From Lachnospiraceae bacterium A4 (GTDB lineage Bacteria; Bacillota; Clostridia; Lachnospirales; Lachnospiraceae), in assembly GCA_000403215.2 (NCBI GenBank), contig KE159549.1, forward strand, positions 354,846 through 394,026: a stretch of DNA of 39,181 bases. The letters are read 5' to 3'. The translations under genes and the position numbers were made by a program. Positions within the stretch are counted from its first letter, which is position 1, and every line of letters starts with the position of its first letter. This document shows, one piece after another, positions 29,864-36,818 of the stretch. Below the pieces are notes generated by a model that was given only the letters and a program-made list of their open reading frames with translations, was not told where the DNA came from and did not search any database.

Positions 29864-31201
29864 ATGCCGGAAATGGATGAGGCAGTCTTAAAGCGAGTTC
29901 TGCCGCACAGCATCGAGGCAGAGCAGTCGGTGATTGGCTCTATGCTGATGGATAAAGAGGCGATTACCATCGCAAGCGAACAGCTTCATGGTGAGGATTT
30001 TTATGGAAAACAGTACGGCATTCTCTTTGACGCGATGGTGGAGCTCAACGATGAGGGAAAACCGGTAGATCTGGTGACATTGCAGCAGCGGCTCAAGGAG
30101 AAGGGGACGCCGCCTGAGATTTACAGCCTTGAGTACATTCGGGATGTGATGGCGGCTGTGCCGACCTCCGCGAATATCAAGCACTACGCAAACATTGTGG
30201 CAGAGAAGGCAGTACTCCGAAAACTTATCCGCGTCAATGAGGAAATCGCAAATAGCTGCTATGCACAGAGCGAACCGCTCGAGTCCATCTTAGAGACATC
30301 TGAGAAAAGTATCTTTGATATCATACAAAAGCGCAACAGCGGCGACTTTGTGCCAATCAGGCAGGTGGTCATGAATGCCATGAATCTGATTGAGGAGGCG
30401 TCCAAGAACAAGGGGGCAGTGACAGGAATCGCGACAGGATTTCTGGATTTGGATTATAAGACAGCCGGAATGCAGCCCTCCGATCTGATTCTGGTCGCGG
30501 CGCGTCCCTCCATGGGAAAGACAGCGTTTGTGTTAAACATCGCACAGCATGTAGCCTTCCACGAAGGCAAGTCCGTTGCGATCTTTTCGCTGGAAATGTC
30601 AAAAGAGCAGCTTGTAAACCGTCTGTTATCCCTGGAGTCGAAGGTCAATTCGCAGGCAATCCGTACAGGAAACATGAAGGACGACGAGTGGGAACGCCTG
30701 ATCGAGAGCGCCGATGTGATTGGAAAATCAGGGCTTTTGATCGACGATACACCGGGAATCAGCATCGGTGAGCTGCGCTCTAAATGCAGAAAATTCAAGC
30801 TCGAATATGATTTGAAAATGATTATCATAGACTACCTGCAATTGATGTCAGGCTCGGGCAAAACGGAGTCAAGACAGCAGGAGATTTCGGATATTTCAAG
30901 GTCGTTAAAGGCGCTTGCGCGTGAGCTGCATGTGCCGGTGATAGCGCTTTCGCAGCTTTCGCGTGCTGTCGAACAGCGTCCAGACCACAGACCGATGCTG
31001 TCGGATTTGCGAGAGTCCGGCGCAATTGAGCAAGATGCAGATGTCGTGATGTTTATCTATCGCGACGACTATTACAATAAGGATACAGAACTTAAAAATG
31101 TGGCGGAGATCATTATCGCCAAGCAGAGAAACGGTGCGATTGGCACAATCAATCTGGCATGGCTGCCGGATTATACACAGTTTGCCAATCTGGCGAAATA
31201 G
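29864..31201 (+). CDS. dnaB: Replicative DNA helicase DnaB
   Basis: This 445-residue hexameric helicase unwinds DNA at the replication fork. The N-terminal domain begins LPHSIEAEQSVIGSML. The RecA-like domain has Walker A ARPSMGKTAF (Lys219, Thr220), a Walker B region MIIIDYLQLM, and ALSQLSRAVEQRP with SDLRESGAIEQDAD. No intein is present at the usual insertion sites. AGGAGG precedes the ATG, 12 bases after rplI. A terminator follows. Confidence 0.98.
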   Translation: MPEMDEAVLKRVLPHSIEAEQSVIGSMLMDKEAITIASEQLHGEDFYGKQYGILFDAMVELNDEGKPVDLVTLQQRLKEKGTPPEIYSLEYIRDVMAAVPTSANIKHYANIVAEKAVLRKLIRVNEEIANSCYAQSEPLESILETSEKSIFDIIQKRNSGDFVPIRQVVMNAMNLIEEASKNKGAVTGIATGFLDLDYKTAGMQPSDLILVAARPSMGKTAFVLNIAQHVAFHEGKSVAIFSLEMSKEQLVNRLLSLESKVNSQAIRTGNMKDDEWERLIESADVIGKSGLLIDDTPGISIGELRSKCRKFKLEYDLKMIIIDYLQLMSGSGKTESRQQEISDISRSLKALARELHVPVIALSQLSRAVEQRPDHRPMLSDLRESGAIEQDADVVMFIYRDDYYNKDTELKNVAEIIIAKQRNGAIGTINLAWLPDYTQFANLAK

Positions 31202-31226
31202 AAGTATTCATAATTCGATATTTTAC

Positions 31227-31261
31227 AAAAGAGGACATGGAAAGCGCATGCCCTCTTTTTT
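31227..31261 (+). terminator. Rho-independent terminator after dnaB
   Basis: AAAAGAGG (31227-31234) pairs with CCTCTTTT, extended by an inner CATG/CATG stem, and ends in a run of T. Confidence 0.85.
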
Positions 31262-31316
31262 ACTTTATACACACGGGTATTATCCCTCCCATATAACGAA
31301 GAAAGGAGTTTATGAA

Positions 31317-32252
31317 GTGGTAAAGGAAAAGTATTTGATCAACGAAGCTGCAAAAGAGGTGCATGTGGAATCGCATGTGCTAAGATACTGGGAGGAAGAG
31401 CTGGAACTGCCCATCAAAAGAAATGAGCAGGGACACAGAATCTATACACAGGAGGACATTGATCGGTTTATAGATATCAAAAATCTCAAGGACCAAGGCT
31501 TACAGCTCAAGGCAGTCAAGACCTTATTAGACCGGGTACAGAGTGACGATGGAGGCGGAGAGGATATGAGAGCAGACAATCCTTTTGCACAAAAGCAGTT
31601 GACAAAAATATCAAAAATGGGGGAGTCAAAGATGACAGCGTTAAAGTGTGCAGACGATGCAAAGTGGAATGAGCGTTTTGGCAGCAAAAAACAGGAGTTT
31701 GCTGCAAGTGAGGCAGTTCCGGCAGGCGAGGAGGAGCGGCGCAGCATGAGCAATATGATTCAGATCAAGGAGATGCGCTCACTCGATGAGGTGCCTGACT
31801 GTGCCAAGGAAACGGCAGTCAGCGAGGAGACAAAAGATCAGACCATGCGGTTACAGTACTTGTTCCAGAAGCTCATCAAAGAAGCTGTTGCTGCCAACAA
31901 TGAGGAGATGGCAAACCAGCTCGTAGAGCGCATCACAGAGAACGTAAAAGGCGATCTGTGCAAAGAGCTTGACTATCAGTTCCGCCTGATGGAAGAGCGC
32001 GATGAGGAGCGTATGACGACAAGGCACGAACAGGAGGACAAGCGAAATGAGGAGTATTACAAGCGGATTGATGAGCTGCTGCGCCAGTACAGCGGGAAAA
32101 ATACGAAATTAAAGGACAAAAATAAAGAGAAAAACAAGGAGAAAACCAAAGAAAAAACGATCCTGTTTCCAAATTCAAAGGAGAAGGGAGAACCGAAGGC
32201 CAAGAAGGAGTTCCATTTCTTTAGAAAGGCTGTGGAGGCTAAAATTGAGTAA
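31317..32252 (+). CDS. MerR-type DNA-binding protein with a long coiled-coil tail
   Basis: This protein of about 311 residues has an N-terminal MerR-like winged helix (about residues 1-70: LINEAAKEVHVESHVLRYWEE, quoted in part, then RIYTQEDIDRFIDIKNLKDQG). A charged middle and a Glu/Arg-rich helix (about 175-265) follow, then a Lys-rich low-complexity stretch of KEK-type repeats (about 267-290). This layout resembles RacA-like chromosome-anchoring proteins rather than a metal-sensing MerR. GTG 31317 is the start because AGGAG sits 8 bases before it; an ATG at 31312 is out of frame. It is transcribed in the dnaB direction beyond the dnaB terminator. The function is unproven. Confidence 0.72.
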   Translation: MVKEKYLINEAAKEVHVESHVLRYWEEELELPIKRNEQGHRIYTQEDIDRFIDIKNLKDQGLQLKAVKTLLDRVQSDDGGGEDMRADNPFAQKQLTKISKMGESKMTALKCADDAKWNERFGSKKQEFAASEAVPAGEEERRSMSNMIQIKEMRSLDEVPDCAKETAVSEETKDQTMRLQYLFQKLIKEAVAANNEEMANQLVERITENVKGDLCKELDYQFRLMEERDEERMTTRHEQEDKRNEEYYKRIDELLRQYSGKNTKLKDKNKEKNKEKTKEKTILFPNSKEKGEPKAKKEFHFFRKAVEAKIE

Positions 32253-32310
32253 GGAGTGGACAAGCATTGGCTGGTACATAAGAATGTCAGCAAAAGCTGA
32301 CGGACGCGCG

Positions 32311-32338
32311 AACAGGGGAAGGTAAACCTTCCCCTGTT
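32311..32338. terminator. Hairpin terminator between convergent genes
   Basis: AACAGGGGAAGG (32311-32322) pairs perfectly with CCTTCCCCTGTT (32327-32338) around TAAA. The T-tract is short, but the stem is strong and lies between the convergent MerR-type and ferredoxin genes. Confidence 0.75.
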
Positions 32339-32386
32339 TGATTGTGTTTATGAAGTTTATGCGTTGTGTTTTGCTGGATGCCTGTC

Positions 32387-32557
32387 TTATGCCTGCTCAA
32401 TGGAACCTGTAGGGCATGCGCCTGCGCAGGAACCGCAATCGATGCACTTGTCAGCATCAATCTCAAACTTGCCATCACCCATGCTGATCGCACCTACTGG
32501 GCACTGAGACTCGCAAGCCCCACAAGAAACACAAGCATCTGAAATCTGATATGCCAT
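32387..32557 (-). CDS. Two-cluster [4Fe-4S] ferredoxin
   Basis: This 56-residue clostridial-type ferredoxin is a cytoplasmic low-potential electron carrier. Two cluster motifs are complete: Cys9, Cys12, Cys15, Cys19-Pro and Cys38, Cys41, Cys44, Cys48-Pro, each CX2CX2CX3CP. AGGAGG is about 10 bases before the ATG. Possible partners are pyruvate:ferredoxin oxidoreductase, hydrogenase or the pflA activase encoded just upstream, which needs an electron for radical-SAM chemistry; this last link is inference. Its upstream region carries repeated TTGTCA words. Confidence 0.96.
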   Translation of the reverse strand: MAYQISDACVSCGACESQCPVGAISMGDGKFEIDADKCIDCGSCAGACPTGSIEQA

Positions 32558-32638
32558 AATACAAAATCCTCCTTCTACCAGTTATTGTTCGCAACATTCC
32601 GGCAATGTACAGAGATATCAATGATAAGTATCATAAAA

Positions 32639-32697
32639 TTGTCACCGGATTGTCACAGTTATCTGCTTCATGACAAGTACCATGAAAGACTTGTCAA
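32639..32697. repeat. Cluster of TTGTCA-type repeats upstream of the ferredoxin gene
   Basis: TTGTCAC occurs at 32639-32645 and 32650-32656, exactly 11 bases apart. An inverted pair TGACAAG (32671-32677) / CTTGTCA (32690-32696) follows. A separate TGATA-AG-TATCA palindrome lies just to the left. This may be a multi-site operator for the minus-strand ferredoxin gene. Confidence 0.45.
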
Positions 32698-32821
32698 TAT
32701 TCATATTTTAATATAATTTACGCTGAAATACAAGGCAAAATGGATAAATTATTATAAAAATCCTGTTACAGACCGCAAGCGATGCCAAATCACTTCGACA
32801 TGGCTTGGCAATCCGAGCTTC

Positions 32822-33580
32822 TTATTTGGCAGGCAGTCCACGCCGCTCGCGAATACCGTTTAGGATGTGCTGCTTCAGCTCTGGAATTTTGGATTTGTCC
32901 ATCTCGGGGACGCCTTCAAGCGGATACTTCATGCCCAGTTCGTCATATTTTTTCCTGCCCATCGTATGATAGGGGAGGACATCGAGCGCTTTGAGGTTTT
33001 TGAGTCCGCCGATAAAATAGCCCAATCGGTGCAGGTCCTCCGGGTTGTCCGTAATGCCGGGCACAACGACATGACGTATCCAGATTTCCACATTTTTGCT
33101 GTCAAGGTATTCTGCAAAGGCGAGGATACCGTCGTTTGGCTGTTTTACCAGCTCTTTGTGCTTTTCCGGGTCAATGTGCTTAATGTCGAGCATCACGAGG
33201 TCCGTTACCTCACAGAGTTTGTCCAGCTTGGCGAGCCATTCGGGATTGCCGTCGGGGCGGTAGGCGATGCCGGAGCTGTCAAGGCAGGTATGAATGCCGC
33301 GCTCGTGTGCCATCGTAAAAAGTTCCAGCAGAAAATCAAGCTGCATCAATGGCTCGCCGCCTGTCACTGTGATGCCGCCGCCCTTGTAGAACGGTTTGTT
33401 GCGCTCATAATTTTCGAGAATCTCCGCAGGCTCCATCAGCGTGCCGGCATTCATCTCCCACGTGTCGGGATTGTGACAATAAGCACATCTCATAGGACAG
33501 CCCTGCACAAAAACCACGTAGCGGACGCCGGGGCCGTCAACAGTTCCAAAAGATTCTAAAGAATGTATTTTTCCTTGCAT
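32822..33580 (-). CDS. pflA: Pyruvate formate-lyase activating enzyme
   Basis: This 252-residue radical-SAM enzyme abstracts a hydrogen from the glycine of pyruvate formate-lyase, making the catalytic glycyl radical. The cluster motif CPMRCAYC (CX3CX2C) is near residues 28-35. VTGGEPLMQ is the SAM-binding glycine-rich segment, and VMLDIKHIDPEKH and the C-terminal LPYHTMGRKKY are family blocks. The frame is open to 33805, but ATG 33580 has AGGAAAGG upstream and gives the normal length. A minus-strand TATAAT at 33623-33628 may be its -10 box, without a clear -35. The substrate genes lie 3 kb upstream on the same strand, separated by + strand genes. Confidence 0.95.
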   Translation of the reverse strand: MQGKIHSLESFGTVDGPGVRYVVFVQGCPMRCAYCHNPDTWEMNAGTLMEPAEILENYERNKPFYKGGGITVTGGEPLMQLDFLLELFTMAHERGIHTCLDSSGIAYRPDGNPEWLAKLDKLCEVTDLVMLDIKHIDPEKHKELVKQPNDGILAFAEYLDSKNVEIWIRHVVVPGITDNPEDLHRLGYFIGGLKNLKALDVLPYHTMGRKKYDELGMKYPLEGVPEMDKSKIPELKQHILNGIRERRGLPAK

Positions 33581-33671
33581 AGTATCAACCTTTCCTGTAT
33601 CATAATAATTTAATCTATTCACATTATACCCTATTTTCGACAAAGGAGATACTGTTTTTTGCAAAAAAAAT

Positions 33672-33699
33672 GGGACACAATCGAAATCCGCTGCGTCTA
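33672..33699 (+). promoter_or_regulatory. Possible ECF-type, self-activated promoter of the sigma factor
   Basis: GGGACA (33672-33677) and CGTCTA (33694-33699) are spaced 16 bases and lie about 50 bases before the sigma gene. A CGTC-type -10 is typical of promoters read by ECF sigma factors, which often transcribe their own genes. No good sigma-A promoter is seen. Confidence 0.42.
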
Positions 33700-33747
33700 A
33701 TGAGTATAAGGAAGGAGGCGGAAGGATGATAGAAACAGGAGAGGAGT

Positions 33748-34314
33748 GTGAGAACAGCCATGAAAAGTTTGGTAAAGCGTGCCCAGAAGGGAGACGCAGA
33801 TGCATTTACACAACTGATGCAGTCCCAGATGCAGAATATGTACAAGACTGCAAGGGCAGTCCTAAAAAATGACGCGGACGCTGCGGATGCCATTGCAGAC
33901 ACGCTTCTGGCGTGCTGGGAGAAAATCGGACAGCTGCGCAGGGCGGAATTTTTCCGCACTTGGATGACGAAAATTCTTATCAATAAATGCAATGATATTC
34001 TGAGAAAAAGGAAGGATTTGTATTTGGACAGCACAGTACAGGAGCTTCCGTCACAGACGCAGGAGTATAGCACCGTCGAATGGATGCAGGTGATGAAGAG
34101 TCTGGATGAAAAGTACCAGTTGATCATGATTTTGTACTATGTGGATGGACTGACTGCAGCGCAGATCAGTGAGGTGCTGCAAATGCCGGCAAGTACGGTG
34201 CGGACGAGACTGGCAAGAGGGCGGCAGCAGATTGCGGAAGCGTACTGCACATCACAACAGTGTAAAAACACGACAGCGCACCTTCAGCAGGAAGGAAACT
34301 GTTTAGAATCGTGA
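33748..34314 (+). CDS. ECF-type RNA polymerase sigma factor
   Basis: This 188-residue sigma-70 family protein has region 2 (about residues 8-80: ADAIADTLLACWEKI, FFRTWMTKILINKCNDILR) and region 4 (about 110-165: DEKYQLIMILYYVDGLTAAQ, ISEVLQMPASTVRTRLARGR), with no region 1 or 3. It directs polymerase to stress or envelope genes. GTG 33748 has AGGAG 6 bases before it; ATG 33760 is an alternative. The downstream membrane protein with DUF4179 is almost certainly its anti-sigma factor. Confidence 0.9.
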   Translation: MRTAMKSLVKRAQKGDADAFTQLMQSQMQNMYKTARAVLKNDADAADAIADTLLACWEKIGQLRRAEFFRTWMTKILINKCNDILRKRKDLYLDSTVQELPSQTQEYSTVEWMQVMKSLDEKYQLIMILYYVDGLTAAQISEVLQMPASTVRTRLARGRQQIAEAYCTSQQCKNTTAHLQQEGNCLES

Positions 34315-34345
34315 CCGGAGGGCGGTCAGAGAATGGAGGCAGAAC

Positions 34346-35503
34346 ATGAAAATAGATAAAACAGATAAAATTAAGGAGACATTACAGATGGAGATTGCGC
34401 TGCCCGCAGTTGTCCAGCAGAGGGCGGATGCCGTGTTTGAACAGATTCAGAGGGAGCACACAGGAAAAGGAGAAAAGATGATGCGAAAAAGCATGTGGGG
34501 AACCGTGGCGGCAGCGATGCTGGCGCTGAGTACAGTGACTGTGTGCGCAGCGGCGTATATGAATTGGAGCAGCGGTATGGAAGAACAATTTGACGCCACA
34601 GATGAGCAGAAAGCATTTCTGGAAGAGCAGGAGATGGTAAAGCCGATGAGCAGCAGCGTGACCAAGGAGGGCGTTACAGTCACAGCGCAGCAGAGCATTG
34701 CGGACAGCCGCTTTGCGCATCTTTCGTTTCGCGTCGAAGGCTATGAGGTGAAGGAGGGGGGCATCTTGCAGCCGGATTTTGAGACGGTGCATGTCACGGT
34801 GGACGGCAAAGAAGGTTTTGTGTTAAAACATGCCTTTTTTAACAACTGGCATATAACAGATGACGAGCGCACGTACACCAACGATGACACGCCGATACAG
34901 GAGCGCAGGGATGGAACGCTGGTGGAGCGCTACAGGAACGCTGACGGCAGTATGGAGTATATTATTACGGTTATGAAGGACTTTGAGGAGCACAGTCTGA
35001 TCGGAAAAGAAGTGCATGTGGAGCTTGAGAATCTGGGGACGCATGTACGGTATTCGAACGCCTACAGAAAGGAGATTGAGGCAGTGTGGAGCTTTGACTT
35101 TACGCTGGATGGCTCCGATCAGGTCAGAAGTGAGCAGATGTCACAGCCATTGGGAGACAGCGGCGCCACAGTGACCCAAGTCGAATTATCGCCCATTTCC
35201 TTCTATGTAGAGTATGAGTATGCGTTACCGTCAATAGAAATGAAAGCAAATCATGGTGTCTGGACGTTTGGAGGAGTGCCGCCGCTCGTTGGCGTTCGTC
35301 TGAAAGATGGCACAATGATTACCGGGGTAATGGGCGGCGCTTCAGAGGGGTATTCGGACAATGCTGGAATCTATGTATATTACGGGACAATCAACCGGAT
35401 TATAGACCCGCAGGAGGTGGATACGCTGTTGTTTAGTAAGTCCTCCCTATATGAGATGGAGGGAACGCGTCCTAAGGAAGAGTATTATTTTGTTCCTTTT
35501 TAG
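34346..35503 (+). CDS. DUF4179-type membrane protein, probable anti-sigma factor
   Basis: This 385-residue protein has a short cytoplasmic N-terminus (about residues 1-46) that could bind the sigma factor, one membrane helix (about 49-72: GTVAAAMLALSTVTVCAAAY) and a large extracytoplasmic beta-rich domain. This is the DUF4179 pattern of Firmicutes ECF-associated proteins. It begins 31 bases after the sigma gene. A signal outside the cell is presumed to release the sigma factor, but its nature is unknown. No clear terminator follows it. Confidence 0.82.
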   Translation: MKIDKTDKIKETLQMEIALPAVVQQRADAVFEQIQREHTGKGEKMMRKSMWGTVAAAMLALSTVTVCAAAYMNWSSGMEEQFDATDEQKAFLEEQEMVKPMSSSVTKEGVTVTAQQSIADSRFAHLSFRVEGYEVKEGGILQPDFETVHVTVDGKEGFVLKHAFFNNWHITDDERTYTNDDTPIQERRDGTLVERYRNADGSMEYIITVMKDFEEHSLIGKEVHVELENLGTHVRYSNAYRKEIEAVWSFDFTLDGSDQVRSEQMSQPLGDSGATVTQVELSPISFYVEYEYALPSIEMKANHGVWTFGGVPPLVGVRLKDGTMITGVMGGASEGYSDNAGIYVYYGTINRIIDPQEVDTLLFSKSSLYEMEGTRPKEEYYFVPF

Positions 35504-35573
35504 GACTTTTATCCAAAATTAAAATGATAAACTGGGTTGAAAATGCATGCTTTTATATAGAGGTATTACAGCA

Positions 35574-35590
35574 TTGTGAATTATACACAA
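35574..35590. promoter_or_regulatory. Palindrome TTGTG-N7-CACAA upstream of the BlaI-type gene
   Basis: The arms TTGTG (35574-35578) and CACAA (35586-35590) are perfect. The whole site differs from the palindrome upstream of pfl (39036-39053) mainly by one inserted base. It may bind the same regulator. Confidence 0.42.
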
Positions 35591-35603
35591 AATCAAGTAA
35601 AAT

Positions 35604-35651
35604 GCAATGTAAATATACTATAAAATTGAATTAAAAATAGCTTTACATTGC
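35604..35651. promoter_or_regulatory. Widely spaced inverted repeat, candidate autoregulatory operator
   Basis: GCAATGTAAA (35604-35613) and TTTACATTGC (35642-35651) are perfect 10-base arms with centres 38 bases apart. The right arm covers the -35 box of the BlaI-type gene. The TGTA/TACA cores recall BlaI/CopY half sites, though their orientation differs from the usual TACA-N2-TGTA. Confidence 0.55.
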
Positions 35652-35670
35652 CGCTAAAAAAAGGTAAAAT
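35642..35670 (+). promoter_or_regulatory. Sigma-A promoter of the BlaI-type gene
   Basis: TTTACA (35642-35647) and TAAAAT (35665-35670) are spaced 17 bases. The -35 box lies within the right arm of the inverted repeat. Confidence 0.62.
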
Positions 35671-35736
35671 AGAAATAGTAGGTAATTGTGGTAGAGCATT
35701 AACATACCGGGTTTTCAATTAATGGAGGAAGATACA

Positions 35737-36126
35737 ATGGATAGTAGGATTCGATGTGAAATGTCTCAGTCTGAGAGTCTGATTATGGAGTACTTGTGGA
35801 AAAATGATGAAGGTAAATGTTTTAGCGAAATTATGGAATATCTGAACGGAGAATTACAGAAGAACTGGAAGAAGCAGACGATCAATACGTTTATCAGACA
35901 TTTGATTGACAAGGGGCTTGTGACAGCGGAGGCAACCCAGAAGAGCAGACGCTATCATGCGGCATTGACACCCGTACAGTTTGCGCGTGGCAAGGCAAAT
36001 AAAATTCTCGCGGACTACTATGGCGGCTCTGTCCAGACCTTTTTGTCAGCCCTTACAGGCGGAAAGCAGCTCAGTAAAGAGCTGGCGGACGAGCTTCAGA
36101 AGATGGTGGAAACTGAAATTGAGTAA
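35737..36126 (+). CDS. BlaI/MecI/CopY-family transcriptional repressor, orphan
   Basis: This 129-residue protein has an N-terminal winged helix (about residues 9-75: SESLIMEYLWKNDEGKCFSE, then KKQTINTFIRHLIDKGLVTAE and RRYHAALT) and a C-terminal dimerisation helix region. This is the Penicillinase_R family. Classical members are cut by a BlaR1/MecR1 sensor protease encoded next door, but here none is present, so it may respond differently. ATG 35737 has GGAGG 9 bases before it. It stands alone between the ECF locus and a terminator and is convergent with the pfl operon. Confidence 0.88.
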   Translation: MDSRIRCEMSQSESLIMEYLWKNDEGKCFSEIMEYLNGELQKNWKKQTINTFIRHLIDKGLVTAEATQKSRRYHAALTPVQFARGKANKILADYYGGSVQTFLSALTGGKQLSKELADELQKMVETEIE

Positions 36127-36141
36127 TATTGAACATTGTAG

Positions 36142-36175
36142 AAAACTCTGGAAAACTCTCATTCCAGAGTTTTTT
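36142..36175 (+). terminator. Rho-independent terminator after the BlaI-type gene
   Basis: AAAACTCTGGAA (36142-36153) pairs perfectly with TTCCAGAGTTTT (36162-36173) around an 8-base loop and continues in T. Confidence 0.88.
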
Positions 36176-36194
36176 ATATGTTTGGGACTGTGCA

Positions 36195-36224
36195 TAAAAA
36201 AAGGAGGAAACAACGTTCCCTCCT
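36195..36224 (-). terminator. Rho-independent terminator of the pfl operon
   Basis: Read on the minus strand, AGGAGGGAAC (36215-36224) pairs with GTTTCCTCCT (36202-36211), with one G-T pair and a 3-base loop, followed by a run of T (36196-36202). It lies 13 bases after the glycyl-radical gene. Confidence 0.85.
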
Positions 36225-36236
36225 ATCTGCTTCAGA

Positions 36237-36482
36237 TTAGATTGCCTCGTGGAATGTACGAGAGATAACATCTGCCTGCTGCTCTGGTGTCAGCTTAATG
36301 AAGTTTACAGCATATCCAGATACGCGGATTGTCAACTGAGGATAATTCTCAGGATGCTTCTGCGCATCTAACAGTGTGTCTCTGTTCAATACGTTTACGT
36401 TGAGGTGATGACCACCCTTTGTTGCATAACCATCTAATAAAGAAACTAAGTTATCAACCTGTGCTGCATTATCTACTGCCAT
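36237..36482 (-). CDS. Stand-alone glycyl-radical domain of pyruvate formate-lyase (GrcA-like)
   Basis: This 81-residue protein is the C-terminal domain of pyruvate formate-lyase encoded as its own gene. It carries [31 protein letters not shown] with the radical-bearing Gly56, and the tail [14 protein letters not shown], all near-identical in pattern to the end of one-chain PflB and to GrcA/YfiD. AGGAGG stands 9 bases before the ATG, so it is translated independently and well. The large subunit in this operon lacks exactly this domain, so this protein is probably an obligatory subunit, not a repair part. It should be the substrate of PflA and must insert its glycine loop next to Cys406/Cys407 of the large subunit. 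It is the last gene before the terminator. Confidence 0.95.
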   Translation of the reverse strand: MAVDNAAQVDNLVSLLDGYATKGGHHLNVNVLNRDTLLDAQKHPENYPQLTIRVSGYAVNFIKLTPEQQADVISRTFHEAI

Positions 36483-36513
36483 AGTTCTATACCTCCTAAA
36501 AATTCATTATCAA

Positions 36514-36717
36514 TCACTCATGATCCAATCCTTCGTGAAGTGTCGGAACACTGCACGCCATCGGATTGCTGGAACAGTCTGTACATCCAAGAGTCTGGAC
36601 TTCTTTCGTAGAAGCGTCCTCGCTGACATCTACATTGAAATGTCCGACAGCCTTCTCACCGGAGAATCCGGCATCAAGCTGGGATACAAGGTCGTCAATC
36701 ATTGATTTCTCATCCAT
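36514..36717 (-). CDS. Cysteine-rich small protein with a glycyl-radical-domain-like N-terminus
   Basis: This 67-residue protein lies between the two pfl genes. Its first half (IDDLVSQLDAGFSG, then GHFNVDV) aligns by eye with the start of the 81-residue glycyl-radical protein ([14 protein letters not shown], then HHLNVNV). The radical loop is absent and is replaced by a tail with Cys45, Cys48 and Cys55 (CTDCSSNPMAC) plus His61 and His66. The tail may bind a metal or act in redox control. I know no name for it. ATG 36717 is preferred because GAGGA lies about 12 bases upstream; ATG 36729 almost touches that site. The next gene starts 31 bases after its stop. Confidence 0.75.
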   Translation of the reverse strand: MDEKSMIDDLVSQLDAGFSGEKAVGHFNVDVSEDASTKEVQTLGCTDCSSNPMACSVPTLHEGLDHE

Positions 36718-36742
36718 AGATACACCCATTCCTCTCTATGAT

Positions 36743-36776
36743 CTGGCAGCTACAGGCAAATTCCTGCGGCTGCCAG
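36743..36776 (-). repeat. Hairpin between the large and small pfl genes
   Basis: CTGGCAGC (36743-36750) pairs with GCTGCCAG (36769-36776), and an inner CAGG/CCTG stem adds four more pairs. No T-tract follows, so it is more likely an RNA processing or stability element than a terminator. It could adjust the ratio of large subunit to the small proteins. Confidence 0.6.
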
Positions 36777-36818
36777 TGTATTTGGCTAAAATTAGCTAAG
36801 ATTCGTTAAAAAATAGGA

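Noticed and set aside
32867-33559. 230-codon open frame antisense to pflA
   Set aside because: It mirrors the certain pflA gene and shows no recognisable protein features.
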